From Sphingobacterium sp. lm-10 (lineage in GTDB: Bacteria; Bacteroidota; Bacteroidia; Sphingobacteriales; Sphingobacteriaceae), in NCBI RefSeq assembly GCF_023554555.1, contig NZ_JAMJWC010000002.1:744001-808000 (forward strand): DNA of 64,000 bases. Direction: 5' to 3'. A model generated the notes under the pieces. It saw only the letters and a program-made list of their open reading frames with translations. It was not told the origin of the DNA and searched no databases. Each line of letters begins with the position of its first letter. Positions within the stretch are counted from its first letter, which is position 1. Below, in pieces: positions 44,304-54,302 of this stretch. Made by a program: the position numbers and the translations under genes.

Positions 44304-44729
44304 TTATTCAGTGAGCCGGTAGGTTGCCGCGCACTTAGCAGTTTCCTCCACTTTACAGGCGATTAGTCTGGTGTTAGTGCCCGCCAGTTGGGTAGGTCCT
44401 ACTACTTCCACCAGGTGCTGTGCAATGTTTTCAGCAGTTGGATTGAAAGGCACGATGACCAAACTCTCTCCGCTAAGAGCCTGTAATTGCGGAAGCAGCT
44501 CATCTTGTTCCCAGATAAGAAACTTATGATCGTACTGCTCTTCCAGCCATAGGCATAATTTTTCTTTGATCACCGAAAAGTCCAGTACACGCCCAATCTC
44601 ATCTAGCTGATCACCAGCTACAACAAAGTGAATGCGGTAATTGTGTCCGTGTAAAAAACGGCACTTGCCTTCGTGTCCTACCACTCGATGGCCACAAGAT
44701 ATATCGTGATATCGCTCTGCTGTAATCAT
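44304..44729 (-). CDS. queD: 6-carboxy-5,6,7,8-tetrahydropterin synthase
   Basis: The 141-residue T-fold enzyme acts in queuosine/7-deazapurine synthesis. Zinc histidines are in FLHGHNYRIH and the early HDISCGHRV; a likely catalytic cysteine sits in GKCRFLHGH. The later DHKFLIW and PTAENIAQHL (Glu of pterin binding) complete the site. It is convergent with uvrB, 12 bp apart, without an obvious hairpin. Confidence 0.92.
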   Translation of the reverse strand: MITAERYHDISCGHRVVGHEGKCRFLHGHNYRIHFVVAGDQLDEIGRVLDFSVIKEKLCLWLEEQYDHKFLIWEQDELLPQLQALSGESLVIVPFNPTAENIAQHLVEVVGPTQLAGTNTRLIACKVEETAKCAATYRLTE

Positions 44730-44781
44730 GCCGCAAAGATACAGAAATTTTAAGCACGGAGATACACTACCGGTTCGTCGG

Positions 44782-45948
44782 TTAGCGAATGAGTCTGGTC
44801 GGGAAATCGCTAACCTTTTCCAGCGTTAGTTGTTGCATCACCTGATACAGCTGTGCCTTAAATAGATTGATGGTATGATCTGCTCCTTCGTCGCCTAATG
44901 CACCAACACCATACATAAAAGGGCGCCCTATGAAGTTAAATTCAGAACCTACGGCATGTGCCCTTCCCAAGTCGACACCCGAGCGGATACCACCGTCCAT
45001 CATGATTTTCAACTTGCCAGCATAATTGGGGTTGTTAGCCAATTTTATCAGGGAGATTAACGAAGATTCTCCCGCATCAATCTGCCGCCCGCCATGATTG
45101 GAGATGATTACTCCATCCACACCCAAGCTTATGGCACCTTCCATGTCTTCCTCGCTAGCGATGCCCTTCAACACTAATGGTCCAGGCCAAAGATCGCGAA
45201 TGGCTTTCACCTTCTCCATATTGACCTTTCCTGTAAATGTTCTGTTCATGAATTGGCCTAGCTGACTAAGATCTAAGCCTTTTTCCATGTATGGCTTCAA
45301 GGTAGCGAAAGATGGAATCCCATGTTGTAATGTTTTGATACCCCATTCCGGGCAAAGCATTGCTTGGAATATATTTTCAATATTCATCTTTGGCGGCATG
45401 GAAAGCCCACTCTTAATTTCCCGATAACGCAAGCCAAACGAAGGCACATCCACCAGCACCACTAATACCGGGCAAGACACGGCTTTCAATCGATTGAGAA
45501 TGTCGTCTCGCAGACGATCTTCCGTAGGATGGTACAGCTGAAACCAGGCTTTGCCATCAGATACTTCGGCAATGCGCTCAATGCTCGCGGTAGATACCGT
45601 ACTCAGCGTATAGGGGATGTCGTGCTTTGCTGCGGCCTTTGCCAATATTTCTGGTGCATTTGGCCACATCAATCCTTGTAAGCCAATGGGTGAAATGCCA
45701 AATGGCGCACTGTAGGTACGGCCAAATAACTCTACTGACATATCAATATCTCCACCTGTTTTTAGATAGCGTGGCTTTAAGTAGATGTTGTCGAAATCCG
45801 ACTCGTTCCGCTGAAGATTTAGCTCCTCGTTACAGCCTCCCTGTAAGTAGTCAAAAGCAAACTTTGGAATGCGCCACTTGGCACGTCGTTTCAAATCAGC
45901 TACCGAAGGATATTTTGGATTGTACGGGAAAAGCGGTTTCTTAATCAT
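44782..45948 (-). CDS. FMN-dependent alpha-hydroxy-acid dehydrogenase (LldD-like)
   Basis: The 388-residue flavoenzyme of the lactate dehydrogenase/glycolate oxidase family has the FMN/substrate motif ISNHGGRQIDAGES, active-site YSLSTVSTASIE-type stretch and MMDGGIRSGVDLGRAHAVG. It oxidises an L-2-hydroxy acid, most likely lactate, and passes electrons on. No lactate permease is adjacent. Which acid is used cannot be decided from sequence alone. Confidence 0.88.
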   Translation of the reverse strand: MIKKPLFPYNPKYPSVADLKRRAKWRIPKFAFDYLQGGCNEELNLQRNESDFDNIYLKPRYLKTGGDIDMSVELFGRTYSAPFGISPIGLQGLMWPNAPEILAKAAAKHDIPYTLSTVSTASIERIAEVSDGKAWFQLYHPTEDRLRDDILNRLKAVSCPVLVVLVDVPSFGLRYREIKSGLSMPPKMNIENIFQAMLCPEWGIKTLQHGIPSFATLKPYMEKGLDLSQLGQFMNRTFTGKVNMEKVKAIRDLWPGPLVLKGIASEEDMEGAISLGVDGVIISNHGGRQIDAGESSLISLIKLANNPNYAGKLKIMMDGGIRSGVDLGRAHAVGSEFNFIGRPFMYGVGALGDEGADHTINLFKAQLYQVMQQLTLEKVSDFPTRLIR

Positions 45949-46059
45949 TACCTGAATATGGGAGTCTTAATGCTGTCTACAAATTTAATATTATAAGCGA
46001 AAAATCGAAGTCCTAATCAATGTGTACTTGGAATTAGACTACTACGTTACACCATAAGG

Positions 46060-47565
46060 TTATGCGGAGCGAAAAAAGTCTAATAACAGATTTGGGAATA
46101 AGCCAAAAAGCAAAAGGAGCAAGCTGAAAAATACCGCAAGGCCGTATACAGGGCGAGACATTGCCGCGTCACTATCCGACGTTGTGCCAGATGTTGCCTG
46201 GCGAAGAAAGCCGTAAAGAGGGATTTTCAAATAATAGAACAGCGAAATAACGGATGTGAGTACCCCAACAATAAGTAGGTACAGGTACAGCGGTTGATCC
46301 ATGGTTTGATATACATCAAAGATGGAGGTAAACACCAATAGCTTTCCAATAAATCCCGCCGTTGGCGGAAGCCCTACCAATGAGATACCGGCAAACGTAA
46401 GTCCAGTAAATAAGATCGGGAAGCGCTTGCCCAAGCCGGCATAGTCTGGTAGGTTAACCGATCCTGTTTGCTTTTCCAAAATCATGATGAAGCCAAATAC
46501 GGCCAGATTCATCAAGGTGTAGGTAGCGAGGTAGAAGAGTAACACTTCTGGTTCTTGGTGCACAAAGCTTAATATGGCCAGAAGCAGAAAACCCGTATGC
46601 CCTACAGAAGAGTAAGCCATCAACCGCTTGATGTTTTGCTGGCGCAAAGCCACCAGATTACCGATCAGCATGGTCACAATGGCTACGAAACACAAAAAGT
46701 GCGATGTGATCTCTCCGAAATAAAACGGGCTGGCTGTCCAGGATAGTATTAATCTGCTAAATAGTACGACTGCACCTACCTTGGGTACCGTCGCTAGAAA
46801 TGCGGTGATCGGAGTGGGTGCACCTTCATATACATCTGGAGTCCATACATGAAAAGGCACAAAGCCCAGCTTAAAGCCGATGCCCACAAATACAAAAAGC
46901 AAAGCAATCGTGGTGAGTACGGTCGGGGAGGCAATCATGCCTTTCATCTGATCTAAGCTGGTGAAATCTAAAGAACCCGTAAAACCATAAATTAGGGAAA
47001 GCCCGTACAGCATAAAGGCGGCACACGTGGATCCAAATAATACGTACTTCATCGCCGCCTCGGATTCGCGTTTGTTTTGTGCAAAGTAAGCAACGAGTAC
47101 GTAAGAGCCAATGGACACCATCTCTACGGCAATAAATGCCATAATCCAATGCGTGGTTAGCGTTAGCAAATGCAATCCTAACGTGGTAGCCAATAGAATA
47201 GAAAATAGGTCGCCAATTCGTCTCTTAGGATTCTGATCGTATGCATATTGTTGGACGTAAATACCAACAATGGCAACACCCGCTAAAATAATCAAGCGCG
47301 CATATTTGGAAAAAGAATCCACGCGAAGCATATCGAAAAATGCCAGTGTATTCTCCGTGTTTTGTGTGTAGGTAAGGTAGCCAGCAGCCAACAATCCGAT
47401 GAGGAAAAAGCTAAAAGAAGCCTGTTTCCAGTATTTATCAGCAAAAAGACTACAGAAAATAGTGCCTATAAATGCGATACTGATCGCAATTTCGGGGCGA
47501 AAAGAACCGACCGAATGGATGATATGGTCAATGGTACTGGTAATCTGAGGAGCGAATTCATGCAT
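46060..47565 (-). CDS. nuoN: NADH-quinone oxidoreductase subunit N
   Basis: The 501-residue antiporter-like subunit at the distal end of the complex I membrane arm has about 14 helices. It has FVPFHVWTPDVYEGAPTP with the conserved lysine upstream (GFKLGFVPFH), MAYSSVGHTGF and LAGISLVGLPPTAGF-type motifs. It is the last gene of the nuoH-N set and follows nuoM by 12 bp. Confidence 0.95.
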   Translation of the reverse strand: MHEFAPQITSTIDHIIHSVGSFRPEIAISIAFIGTIFCSLFADKYWKQASFSFFLIGLLAAGYLTYTQNTENTLAFFDMLRVDSFSKYARLIILAGVAIVGIYVQQYAYDQNPKRRIGDLFSILLATTLGLHLLTLTTHWIMAFIAVEMVSIGSYVLVAYFAQNKRESEAAMKYVLFGSTCAAFMLYGLSLIYGFTGSLDFTSLDQMKGMIASPTVLTTIALLFVFVGIGFKLGFVPFHVWTPDVYEGAPTPITAFLATVPKVGAVVLFSRLILSWTASPFYFGEITSHFLCFVAIVTMLIGNLVALRQQNIKRLMAYSSVGHTGFLLLAILSFVHQEPEVLLFYLATYTLMNLAVFGFIMILEKQTGSVNLPDYAGLGKRFPILFTGLTFAGISLVGLPPTAGFIGKLLVFTSIFDVYQTMDQPLYLYLLIVGVLTSVISLFYYLKIPLYGFLRQATSGTTSDSDAAMSRPVYGLAVFFSLLLLLFGLFPNLLLDFFRSA

Positions 47566-47577
47566 AATCTGTACGAA

Positions 47578-49182
47578 CTATAGAAATGATGAAACCACAG
47601 AAACCATGCGTAGCACGCTTTCATTTAGCGGAGCAAATACCAGTGATGGCATCACGCCTAAGATAATGGCCAAGGCCAGTGCAGGAAATAAGATGAGCTG
47701 TTCGCGCGTAGTCACATCAGTCAACGCAGCCGCCCATGCTTCTCCACCTTTAAATCGCGTTTGTCCGAAAAACATACGCTGTAAGGTCCATAAGAAATAG
47801 ACCGCACTAAGCAAAATACCCAAGGAGCCCGCGACTGCCATCCAGCGTGGAAGACCCGTTCCGACCGACTCACTATTGAATGCTCCAATGATGACAAAAG
47901 CTTCCCCAATAAAGGCCGAAAAGCCGGGAAGGCCGAGCGAAGCAAAAAACGCAATAGCTACAAACACAGTGTAGCGTGGCATATGACTCGCTAAACCGCG
48001 GAAGTTGTAAATATCACGATCATGTACGCGATCGTAAATGACACCCACCAAAAAGAATAACGCCGCCGATAGGAAACCATGGCTGACCATTTGGAACATC
48101 GCACCAGAAATACCTTCCGTGGTTAAGGTAGCGATACCCAATAGTACAAAGCCCATATGCGATACCGAAGAATACGCAATCAATCGTTTTAAATCTTTTT
48201 GTGCCAATGCGTTAAATGCGCCGTATAAAATGGATATCACACCGATCAGTCCCAACCACCAATTGCTCTGTGCTGCCATGTCGGGGAAGATGCCAATACA
48301 CACCCGTAAAATACCATATCCGCCCACTTTCAATAAAATACCAGCCAAAATAATGGATACGGGAGTCGGGGCTTCTACGTGTGCATCAGGAAGCCAGGTA
48401 TGCAAAGGCACAATAGGCACTTTGATCGCAAAAGCAATAAAGAGAATGGCGAAGCCTAAAAGGCGTGCTGGAATGCCGAATACTTCGTGGAAATTACGCA
48501 CCCAACCGAAGAATGATTCCTCCCCATAGTTGGCCGGATTCATCATATGTAGCATGTTGAACGTATTGGCGCCTGTATCTGGATTGGTCACCGAGAAATA
48601 CAATCCTACGATAACCAGTAGCATAAATACAGAACCTAATAGCGTATAGATGAAAAATTTGACGGCCGCATATTCTCGTCTCACACCACCCCAAATACCG
48701 ATTAAGAAATAAAGGGGGAGCAGCATTACTTCGTAAAATACGTAGAATAGAAAGAAGTCCAAGGCACAGAAGATACCCATTACAGCGGTATTCAAGAGCA
48801 TGAGCAAAGCGAAGTAACCTTTCACACTCTTCGTAATATTCCAGGAAGCACCTATGGCCATCAGCATCACGACGGTACTTAAGACAATCAACGGGAGCGA
48901 CAAACCATCCAATCCTAATAGGTAATCAATTTCCAAGAGCTTGTCTGCGCCGATCTGTAAGCGAATCCAGGATAGTTGTTCTACATATTGGAAGCTATTG
49001 ATGTCGTTGATACCGGCTTGTGTGGCGTCAAACTGTCCGTATAAATAGCCGGTGAGCAGCAATTGAGCCACCGTAGCAGATAAAGCCAGGTATTTTGCGC
49101 TTGCCGCAGCAGATTTAGGCAGCAATAGCATGACTAACGCCGCGAGTAAGGGTAGAAATATGAGTGCAGATAAAAATCCCAT
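47578..49182 (-). CDS. nuoM: NADH-quinone oxidoreductase subunit M
   Basis: The 534-residue antiporter-like proton-pumping subunit has the family motif VPLHTWLPDAHVEAPTP, the functional lysine in AFAIKVPIVP, LIAYSSVSHMGFVLLG and SLGLPGFSAFIGE. About 14 helices. It starts 1 bp after the end of nuoL and is followed closely by nuoN. Confidence 0.96.
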   Translation of the reverse strand: MGFLSALIFLPLLAALVMLLLPKSAAASAKYLALSATVAQLLLTGYLYGQFDATQAGINDINSFQYVEQLSWIRLQIGADKLLEIDYLLGLDGLSLPLIVLSTVVMLMAIGASWNITKSVKGYFALLMLLNTAVMGIFCALDFFLFYVFYEVMLLPLYFLIGIWGGVRREYAAVKFFIYTLLGSVFMLLVIVGLYFSVTNPDTGANTFNMLHMMNPANYGEESFFGWVRNFHEVFGIPARLLGFAILFIAFAIKVPIVPLHTWLPDAHVEAPTPVSIILAGILLKVGGYGILRVCIGIFPDMAAQSNWWLGLIGVISILYGAFNALAQKDLKRLIAYSSVSHMGFVLLGIATLTTEGISGAMFQMVSHGFLSAALFFLVGVIYDRVHDRDIYNFRGLASHMPRYTVFVAIAFFASLGLPGFSAFIGEAFVIIGAFNSESVGTGLPRWMAVAGSLGILLSAVYFLWTLQRMFFGQTRFKGGEAWAAALTDVTTREQLILFPALALAIILGVMPSLVFAPLNESVLRMVSVVSSFL

Positions 49183-49183
49183 G

Positions 49184-51196
49184 TTATCTTAAAACCAAAT
49201 AAAGTATGCCAAATAAAACCATCGTAAACGCAAAGCCCATGTAGCTCTGTACTCGCCCATTTTGCACCCATCTCAGCAGATGACCGCTGTAATAGCTGGC
49301 TTGCGCGACCGCATTCACGAATCCGTCGACCAGATAACGATCTACCCACGCAGCAACACGACCTGTCGCACGCGTGAGGCTTGCAGCGCCTTGCGTAAAT
49401 CCGTCTACGATATAATAATCAAACCAATACAATCCACGCGAGAGATACAGCGTGCTTTGCACGATAATTCCCTGATAAAACTCGTTTATATATCCTTGCT
49501 GTCGGGCATGTCGTACCAGCAGATTGTTTTCTTTTAAAGGGTATTTTCCCTGCACGTACCACCGGTATCCCAACCACCAACCGATAGCGGAGCCACAAAT
49601 CAATAAAATAGGGATAAATAGGTGCAGCGAGTCAATCGGTTGGAATGAAGTGTGCAAAAGTAATCCTTGCATTAAGGCGGCATTTTTATGCGAAATCGGA
49701 TGGAATGAAAAGGCAAAGAAAAGCGAGCACAATCCAAGGAAAGCCATCGGGATCAACATCCCTTTGGGGGCTTCGTGAAAAACGGTTACTTTTTCGTCGG
49801 TCCATAATTTCGGTTTTCCGAAAAACACTTTGAAAATCATTCTCCCAATATAAAATGCTGTCAGATAGCTCACCAACACCAGCACAATAGGAATAACAAG
49901 GTATGCCCCTCCATGCGCCATTGCCCATTCGAAAGTAGCAATGATGATGGAATCTTTCGACAGAAAGCCTGACGTAAGTGGGAATCCCGCTAATGCCAGA
50001 GAAGCGATGACCATAAGGGTAAATGTATAGGGCATAAATCGGCGCAGCCCGCCCATATTCCGCATATCCTGCGGATCTGTCTTTGAAGAAGCAGGAATGG
50101 CATGCGCCATTTCGTGAATGATCGCACCGGCACACAGAAAAAGAAGACATTTAAAGAATGCGTGTGTAACGAGGTGAAACATCGCCGCATTCCACGCGCC
50201 AATACCGACGGCGACCACCATAAAACCCAGCTGAGACACGGTAGAAAATGCCAGTACCTTTTTAATATCCTGTTGCGCCAGCGCAAAATAAGATGCCGTG
50301 AGTGCGGTAATGGTGCCTACAATCGCAATAACAAGCAATATGCTTTCATTGAACAATGGGAAAACCGTGGCTAGTAAAAAAACTCCGGCAGCCACCATTG
50401 TTGCGGCGTGAATCAAGGAAGATACAGAAGTAGGTCCTTCCATCGCGTCAGGCAACCATACATGCAGCGGAAATTGCGCCGATTTGGCCATGGCGCCAAC
50501 AAAGAAAGCCAATCCAGCATAGGTCATCCACCGTTCTTTGTGCAGTATAGTAAGTTGTTCAAAAAGAGGGCTTTGTTTACCAAATAGCTCGGATAAGTCC
50601 AATGTTCCCAAATGAGTATAAACTAGTGCAATTCCAATTAAAAAACCAAGATCGCCGATGCGGTTGATGATAAAAGCTTTTTTATTCGCCTGTACTGCGG
50701 CATCCTTGGTGAACCAAAATCCGATCAGGAGATAAGAGGCAAAACCTACCAACTCCCAAAATACATACATCAACAACAAATTGTTGGCTACGCTAAGCGC
50801 AAGCATGGCAAAGCAAAAAAGGCTGAGGTACATCCAATACCGATGAATACCTGGGTCTCCCTTCATATACACCTTGGAGTAGAGGTGTACCGGTAAGGCA
50901 ATAATGCAGACCAACGACTGCATTAGCACAGTTAAATTGTTTAATAGGATGCCGGCCGAAAAAGTATGCTCACCAACCGTAAACCAAGAAACGGAAGATT
51001 CCATCGGTACCTTTTGCCAGACTTGGAAAAACACAAAACAGACACTTGAAATGGTGCTTAACACGATAGCGATCAAAACTACTATTCCCGATTGGCCTCG
51101 TTTGCCGCGCACTGCCTGATATAAAAATGCCAGTAACGGAAACAATAGCACAGCTAAGCTGGCGTGAATGGGCGATATGTATAATAACTCCATCAT
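49184..51196 (-). CDS. nuoL: NADH-quinone oxidoreductase subunit L
   Basis: The 670-residue subunit is the largest of the antiporter-like units, with PLHVWLPDAMEGPTPV-like PLHVWLPDAMEGPTS, KVLAFSTVSQLGFM and a long C-terminal lateral helix region (about 560-670) ending in a membrane anchor. Length is in the usual 610-680 range. Its start shares one base with the end of nuoK, as in compact nuo operons. Confidence 0.96.
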   Translation of the reverse strand: MMELLYISPIHASLAVLLFPLLAFLYQAVRGKRGQSGIVVLIAIVLSTISSVCFVFFQVWQKVPMESSVSWFTVGEHTFSAGILLNNLTVLMQSLVCIIALPVHLYSKVYMKGDPGIHRYWMYLSLFCFAMLALSVANNLLLMYVFWELVGFASYLLIGFWFTKDAAVQANKKAFIINRIGDLGFLIGIALVYTHLGTLDLSELFGKQSPLFEQLTILHKERWMTYAGLAFFVGAMAKSAQFPLHVWLPDAMEGPTSVSSLIHAATMVAAGVFLLATVFPLFNESILLVIAIVGTITALTASYFALAQQDIKKVLAFSTVSQLGFMVVAVGIGAWNAAMFHLVTHAFFKCLLFLCAGAIIHEMAHAIPASSKTDPQDMRNMGGLRRFMPYTFTLMVIASLALAGFPLTSGFLSKDSIIIATFEWAMAHGGAYLVIPIVLVLVSYLTAFYIGRMIFKVFFGKPKLWTDEKVTVFHEAPKGMLIPMAFLGLCSLFFAFSFHPISHKNAALMQGLLLHTSFQPIDSLHLFIPILLICGSAIGWWLGYRWYVQGKYPLKENNLLVRHARQQGYINEFYQGIIVQSTLYLSRGLYWFDYYIVDGFTQGAASLTRATGRVAAWVDRYLVDGFVNAVAQASYYSGHLLRWVQNGRVQSYMGFAFTMVLFGILYLVLR

Positions 51197-51501
51197 TAGT
51201 CGCGCAGATCGGTAATTTGGTCGGGGTTAATTGTTTTATATTTTCGGTACACCATCAGGATAATCGATAGGCCTACCGCTACCGCAGCAGCAGCCAATAC
51301 AATGGCAAATAAAGCGAATACTTGCCCCCCGTAATGAACTTTGTCATAGCGGCCAAAGGCCACTAAGTTCAGAATGGCAGCGTTGATCATGAGCTCGATT
51401 CCAACCAGAATCATGATGGCATTTCTTTTGGAGATCACTGCGTACAGACCAATGCAGAAGATACAGGCACTTACCGCCAAAAAATGCGTGATAGGGATCA
51501 A
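51196..51501 (-). CDS. nuoK: NADH-quinone oxidoreductase subunit K
   Basis: The 101-residue three-helix subunit has the conserved glutamates in MILVGIELMINAA and AAAAVAVGLSIIL. It starts inside nuoJ (4-bp overlap) and runs into nuoL (1-bp overlap). Confidence 0.95.
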   Translation of the reverse strand: MIPITHFLAVSACIFCIGLYAVISKRNAIMILVGIELMINAAILNLVAFGRYDKVHYGGQVFALFAIVLAAAAVAVGLSIILMVYRKYKTINPDQITDLRD

Positions 51502-52043
51502 TCTTCTTCCCCCTTTCTGGCGATATGTGCCGCACCGATCAAGGTCATCATCAAAAAGATGGAAATGATTTCGAAAGGCAATATATATCTAGACATGAAT
51601 AGGACGCCTAGCTGATTGATATTGTTATCTTTAGGATGGATAATTTGTCCGGTTTTTATATTTTGGTCGATCCAGGCAGGCGAATAACCTTGATTCCATT
51701 GCCAAATCCCGTAGATCATCAACCCTAAAAAACCTAAAGAAAGGGCAAGAGACTGCCAGTTTGGTAATTGTATGAATGATCCAGACAGGTTTTGCAAATC
51801 ACTTAACAACTCCTTATTGCTCAGCATAAACGCAAAGATCATTAAGATCAACACGCCACCTACATATACCAGCACTTGGGTAATGGCCACAAAGTCGGCT
51901 AAGGCGAAGAGATACAAGCCAGCCATAGCAAACAGGACAATAAAAAATAAGAAAAGTGCACGAGCGGTATTTTTAAGACTGACGACAAGCAAAGCACTCG
52001 TGATAGCTAAGGTAGCAAAGGCATAAAAAAGAATTAGATCCAT
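51498..52043 (-). CDS. nuoJ: NADH-quinone oxidoreductase subunit J
   Basis: The 181-residue membrane subunit has five helices with the family motifs NTARALFLFF, ALADFVAITQVLVYVGGVLILMI (around the third helix) and a late EIISIFLMMTLIGAAHIA. The QVLVYVGG loop identifies NuoJ. It overlaps nuoK by 4 bp and nuoI by one base. Confidence 0.95.
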   Translation of the reverse strand: MDLILFYAFATLAITSALLVVSLKNTARALFLFFIVLFAMAGLYLFALADFVAITQVLVYVGGVLILMIFAFMLSNKELLSDLQNLSGSFIQLPNWQSLALSLGFLGLMIYGIWQWNQGYSPAWIDQNIKTGQIIHPKDNNINQLGVLFMSRYILPFEIISIFLMMTLIGAAHIARKGEED

Positions 52044-52609
52044 TACTTTTTAGATTTTGCCGCCTCCTTCTCAGCTTGAAAACGAGTCCACTCCTCCTTA
52101 CGTTGTGCGATCTCTTGATCATTCATTTCCCCAAATCCATAAATCAGATCGGTTAATTTAGTCGTTGAGCGGTCGTACTGGTCGGTCATCGTAATGCATT
52201 CTGTCGGGCATACGACCGTGCATAGGCCGCAGTACATACATTTGGCCATGTCAATTTCAAACTTCTCTGCATACAGACGTTTTACACTACCGTCCGAGGT
52301 TTTACCGATAGCCTCTGGCGACTTGATCGATTCAATAGCAATGCAATCTACGGGACAAGCTTTAGCACAAAGATCGCACACAATACAGTCGGCCATCTCG
52401 ACATCCAGCTGATAGCGAGCTACTTCTGGCATGGGGATTTTCTGTTTTGGAAACTGGATCGTTACCGTACCGTCTTGCTTATCGAAATAACCTGCTGCCC
52501 GGATATCCAAGTTTTCTCTTTTTTTACCAGCGGCAAAGAAGTGTCTTACCGTCAGAAGTAATCCTTTGACAGCGGTCTTTATTCCATACAGTGTAGTTTT
52601 TAAAATCAC
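52043..52609 (-). CDS. nuoI: NADH-quinone oxidoreductase subunit I (two [4Fe-4S] clusters)
   Basis: The 188-residue peripheral subunit carries the N6a/N6b clusters in CIVCDLCAKACPVDC and CMYCGLCTVVCPTEC, which relay electrons to quinone. An extra C-terminal charged tail of about 35 residues follows. It starts 19 bp after nuoH and shares one base with nuoJ. Confidence 0.96.
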   Translation of the reverse strand: MILKTTLYGIKTAVKGLLLTVRHFFAAGKKRENLDIRAAGYFDKQDGTVTIQFPKQKIPMPEVARYQLDVEMADCIVCDLCAKACPVDCIAIESIKSPEAIGKTSDGSVKRLYAEKFEIDMAKCMYCGLCTVVCPTECITMTDQYDRSTTKLTDLIYGFGEMNDQEIAQRKEEWTRFQAEKEAAKSKK

Positions 52610-52628
52610 GTAGCAGACACGTTTAAAA

Positions 52629-53702
52629 TTATACCATCACCAATATACGCCACAATCCTGAAATAGCCATACCTACAAAGGCAGCCGGAATCAGCATCTT
52701 CCAACATAGATTCATCAATTGATCGGCCCGGAAACGGGGCAATGTCCATCTGATCCACATCTGCACACCGACAATAAGAACAGACTTGAAAATGGTCCAG
52801 AAGATACCCCAATACAAACCGGTTGTCCAGGTAGCCAAGGTCAATGCACCAATATTAGGCAACGGCGTATTCCAAGCACCCAGAAACAGTACGACACCCA
52901 GCATGGATACCAAAAACATCATGGCATACTCTGCCAGGAATACAAAAGCAAAGCGGATACCACCGTATTCGGTGTGGAAACCACCGATCAGTTCACTTTC
53001 TGCCTCTGGAATATCGAAAGGTGCGCGATTGCACTCTGCCAGTGTGGCGATAAAAAAGATGATATATACGAATAAGAGATGCGGAGCCTGAAATATATTC
53101 CACGCTAATATGCCTCCAATTTCATTGACATTCCAGATTCCTAAAAATTGGACGTCTTGGGTAGCCAGTATTCCCTGATTGAAAGCAATGTCGTTTAGAT
53201 TTAACGTTTGTGTAAGCATGACGACCGCAATCAGCGACAAACCGATGGGAATTTCATACGAAAGCATTTGTGCAATCGCCCGTATGGAACCCAATAAGGC
53301 ATACTTATTGTTGGATCCCCAGCCTGCCATCAAGATGCCTAGCGCATCAATTGAAATGACGGCCATGATGAAGAACAAACCGGTGTGTGTGTTTGCTGGT
53401 GCAAAGCCCGGAGCCCAGGGGATCACACTAAATCCGATATATACGGCGATAAATATCACCACCGGAGCGAGTGCAAATAATACCTTATCGGCTACAGTCG
53501 GCGTGATAAATTCTTTCTGGAGTAGTTTGAGGATATCGGCGATGGTCTGCAAAGAGCCATGTCGCCCAGTTTCCATTGGTCCAAGCCTGTCCTGAACAAA
53601 ACCGGCTATTTTACGTTCTGCATATACAGCAAACAACGTAAAGGTGGCAATAAAAAGAAATATTGCTATTGGCGGGATGATATGGGATAGAAGTTCGTAC
53701 AC
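52629..53702 (-). CDS. nuoH: NADH-quinone oxidoreductase subunit H
   Basis: The 357-residue subunit forms the quinone chamber with NuoBD. Conserved parts: AERKIAGFVQDRLGP, YEIPIGLSLI, ECNRAPFDIPEAESELIGGFHTEYGG (in pieces) and RWTLPRFRADQLM. It is the first gene of this nuo set; 140 bp upstream the divergent META-domain gene starts. nuoA-G are not in the window, so the complex I genes are split between loci. Confidence 0.96.
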   Translation of the reverse strand: MYELLSHIIPPIAIFLFIATFTLFAVYAERKIAGFVQDRLGPMETGRHGSLQTIADILKLLQKEFITPTVADKVLFALAPVVIFIAVYIGFSVIPWAPGFAPANTHTGLFFIMAVISIDALGILMAGWGSNNKYALLGSIRAIAQMLSYEIPIGLSLIAVVMLTQTLNLNDIAFNQGILATQDVQFLGIWNVNEIGGILAWNIFQAPHLLFVYIIFFIATLAECNRAPFDIPEAESELIGGFHTEYGGIRFAFVFLAEYAMMFLVSMLGVVLFLGAWNTPLPNIGALTLATWTTGLYWGIFWTIFKSVLIVGVQMWIRWTLPRFRADQLMNLCWKMLIPAAFVGMAISGLWRILVMV

Positions 53703-53842
53703 TGTTTTTAGAACAATTCTTAACTAGATGCAAACTTAACGAAAACGCTTTGATATAATGGTGTAAATCTCGACAGATATTATAGATTTTCTGTAGCAGC
53801 AGGCTCGAATTGCTCGTATGTATTTATTAAAAATGAAATGTT

Positions 53843-54280
53843 ATGAAGTATTATTTTTGGAGTGTTTTAATGTTGGTCAGTGTGCTATTTGCAGGCTGCG
53901 GTATGTCTAAGGAAAAGGGAACCGCTGATACCGCTATATTAGAAGATGTGACTTGGCGTCTGACTGAATTGGACGGAAAAGCTGTCCGTGCAGAAGTGAA
54001 TGGAAAAGTGCCTTCGCTTACCTTTAATTCGGCCGATAGGCGCTATAGCGCTGTTACAGGCTGCAATGGCATAGGCGGACAGTACGAAGTCAAGAAAGGA
54101 AATCAACTTACCTTTTCGATGGGAATGTCAACGAAGATGTATTGTGAAAACAATATGGAGGTAGAAGATGGATTAGGAAAGATATTCCCTTTAGTGAAAA
54201 GCTATCAGATATCGGAGAATAACCTGATATTAAAAGGCGAGGGGTCTGGTACCTTAGCCAAATTAGAATTAATGCCCTAA
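53843..54280 (+). CDS. META-domain lipoprotein (HslJ-like)
   Basis: The 145-residue protein has a lipobox (LFAGC, cysteine 19) and a META domain covering the remainder: WRLTELDGKAV, LTFNSADRRYSAVTGCNGIGG, FSMGMSTKMYC and LILKGEG. The family includes HslJ, which contributes to novobiocin tolerance and heat response in E. coli, but role here is unknown. It is a single gene. Confidence 0.85.
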   Translation: MKYYFWSVLMLVSVLFAGCGMSKEKGTADTAILEDVTWRLTELDGKAVRAEVNGKVPSLTFNSADRRYSAVTGCNGIGGQYEVKKGNQLTFSMGMSTKMYCENNMEVEDGLGKIFPLVKSYQISENNLILKGEGSGTLAKLELMP

Positions 54281-54298
54281 CTAGGGCATTAATTCTAA
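54263..54298. terminator. 17-bp perfect palindrome between convergent genes
   Basis: Arms 54263-54279 and 54282-54298 pair without mismatch. The repeat covers the META gene stop (54278-54280) and ends 4 bp before the FKBP gene stop, so it can act for both. Confidence 0.7.
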
Positions 54299-54302
54299 TA
54301 TA

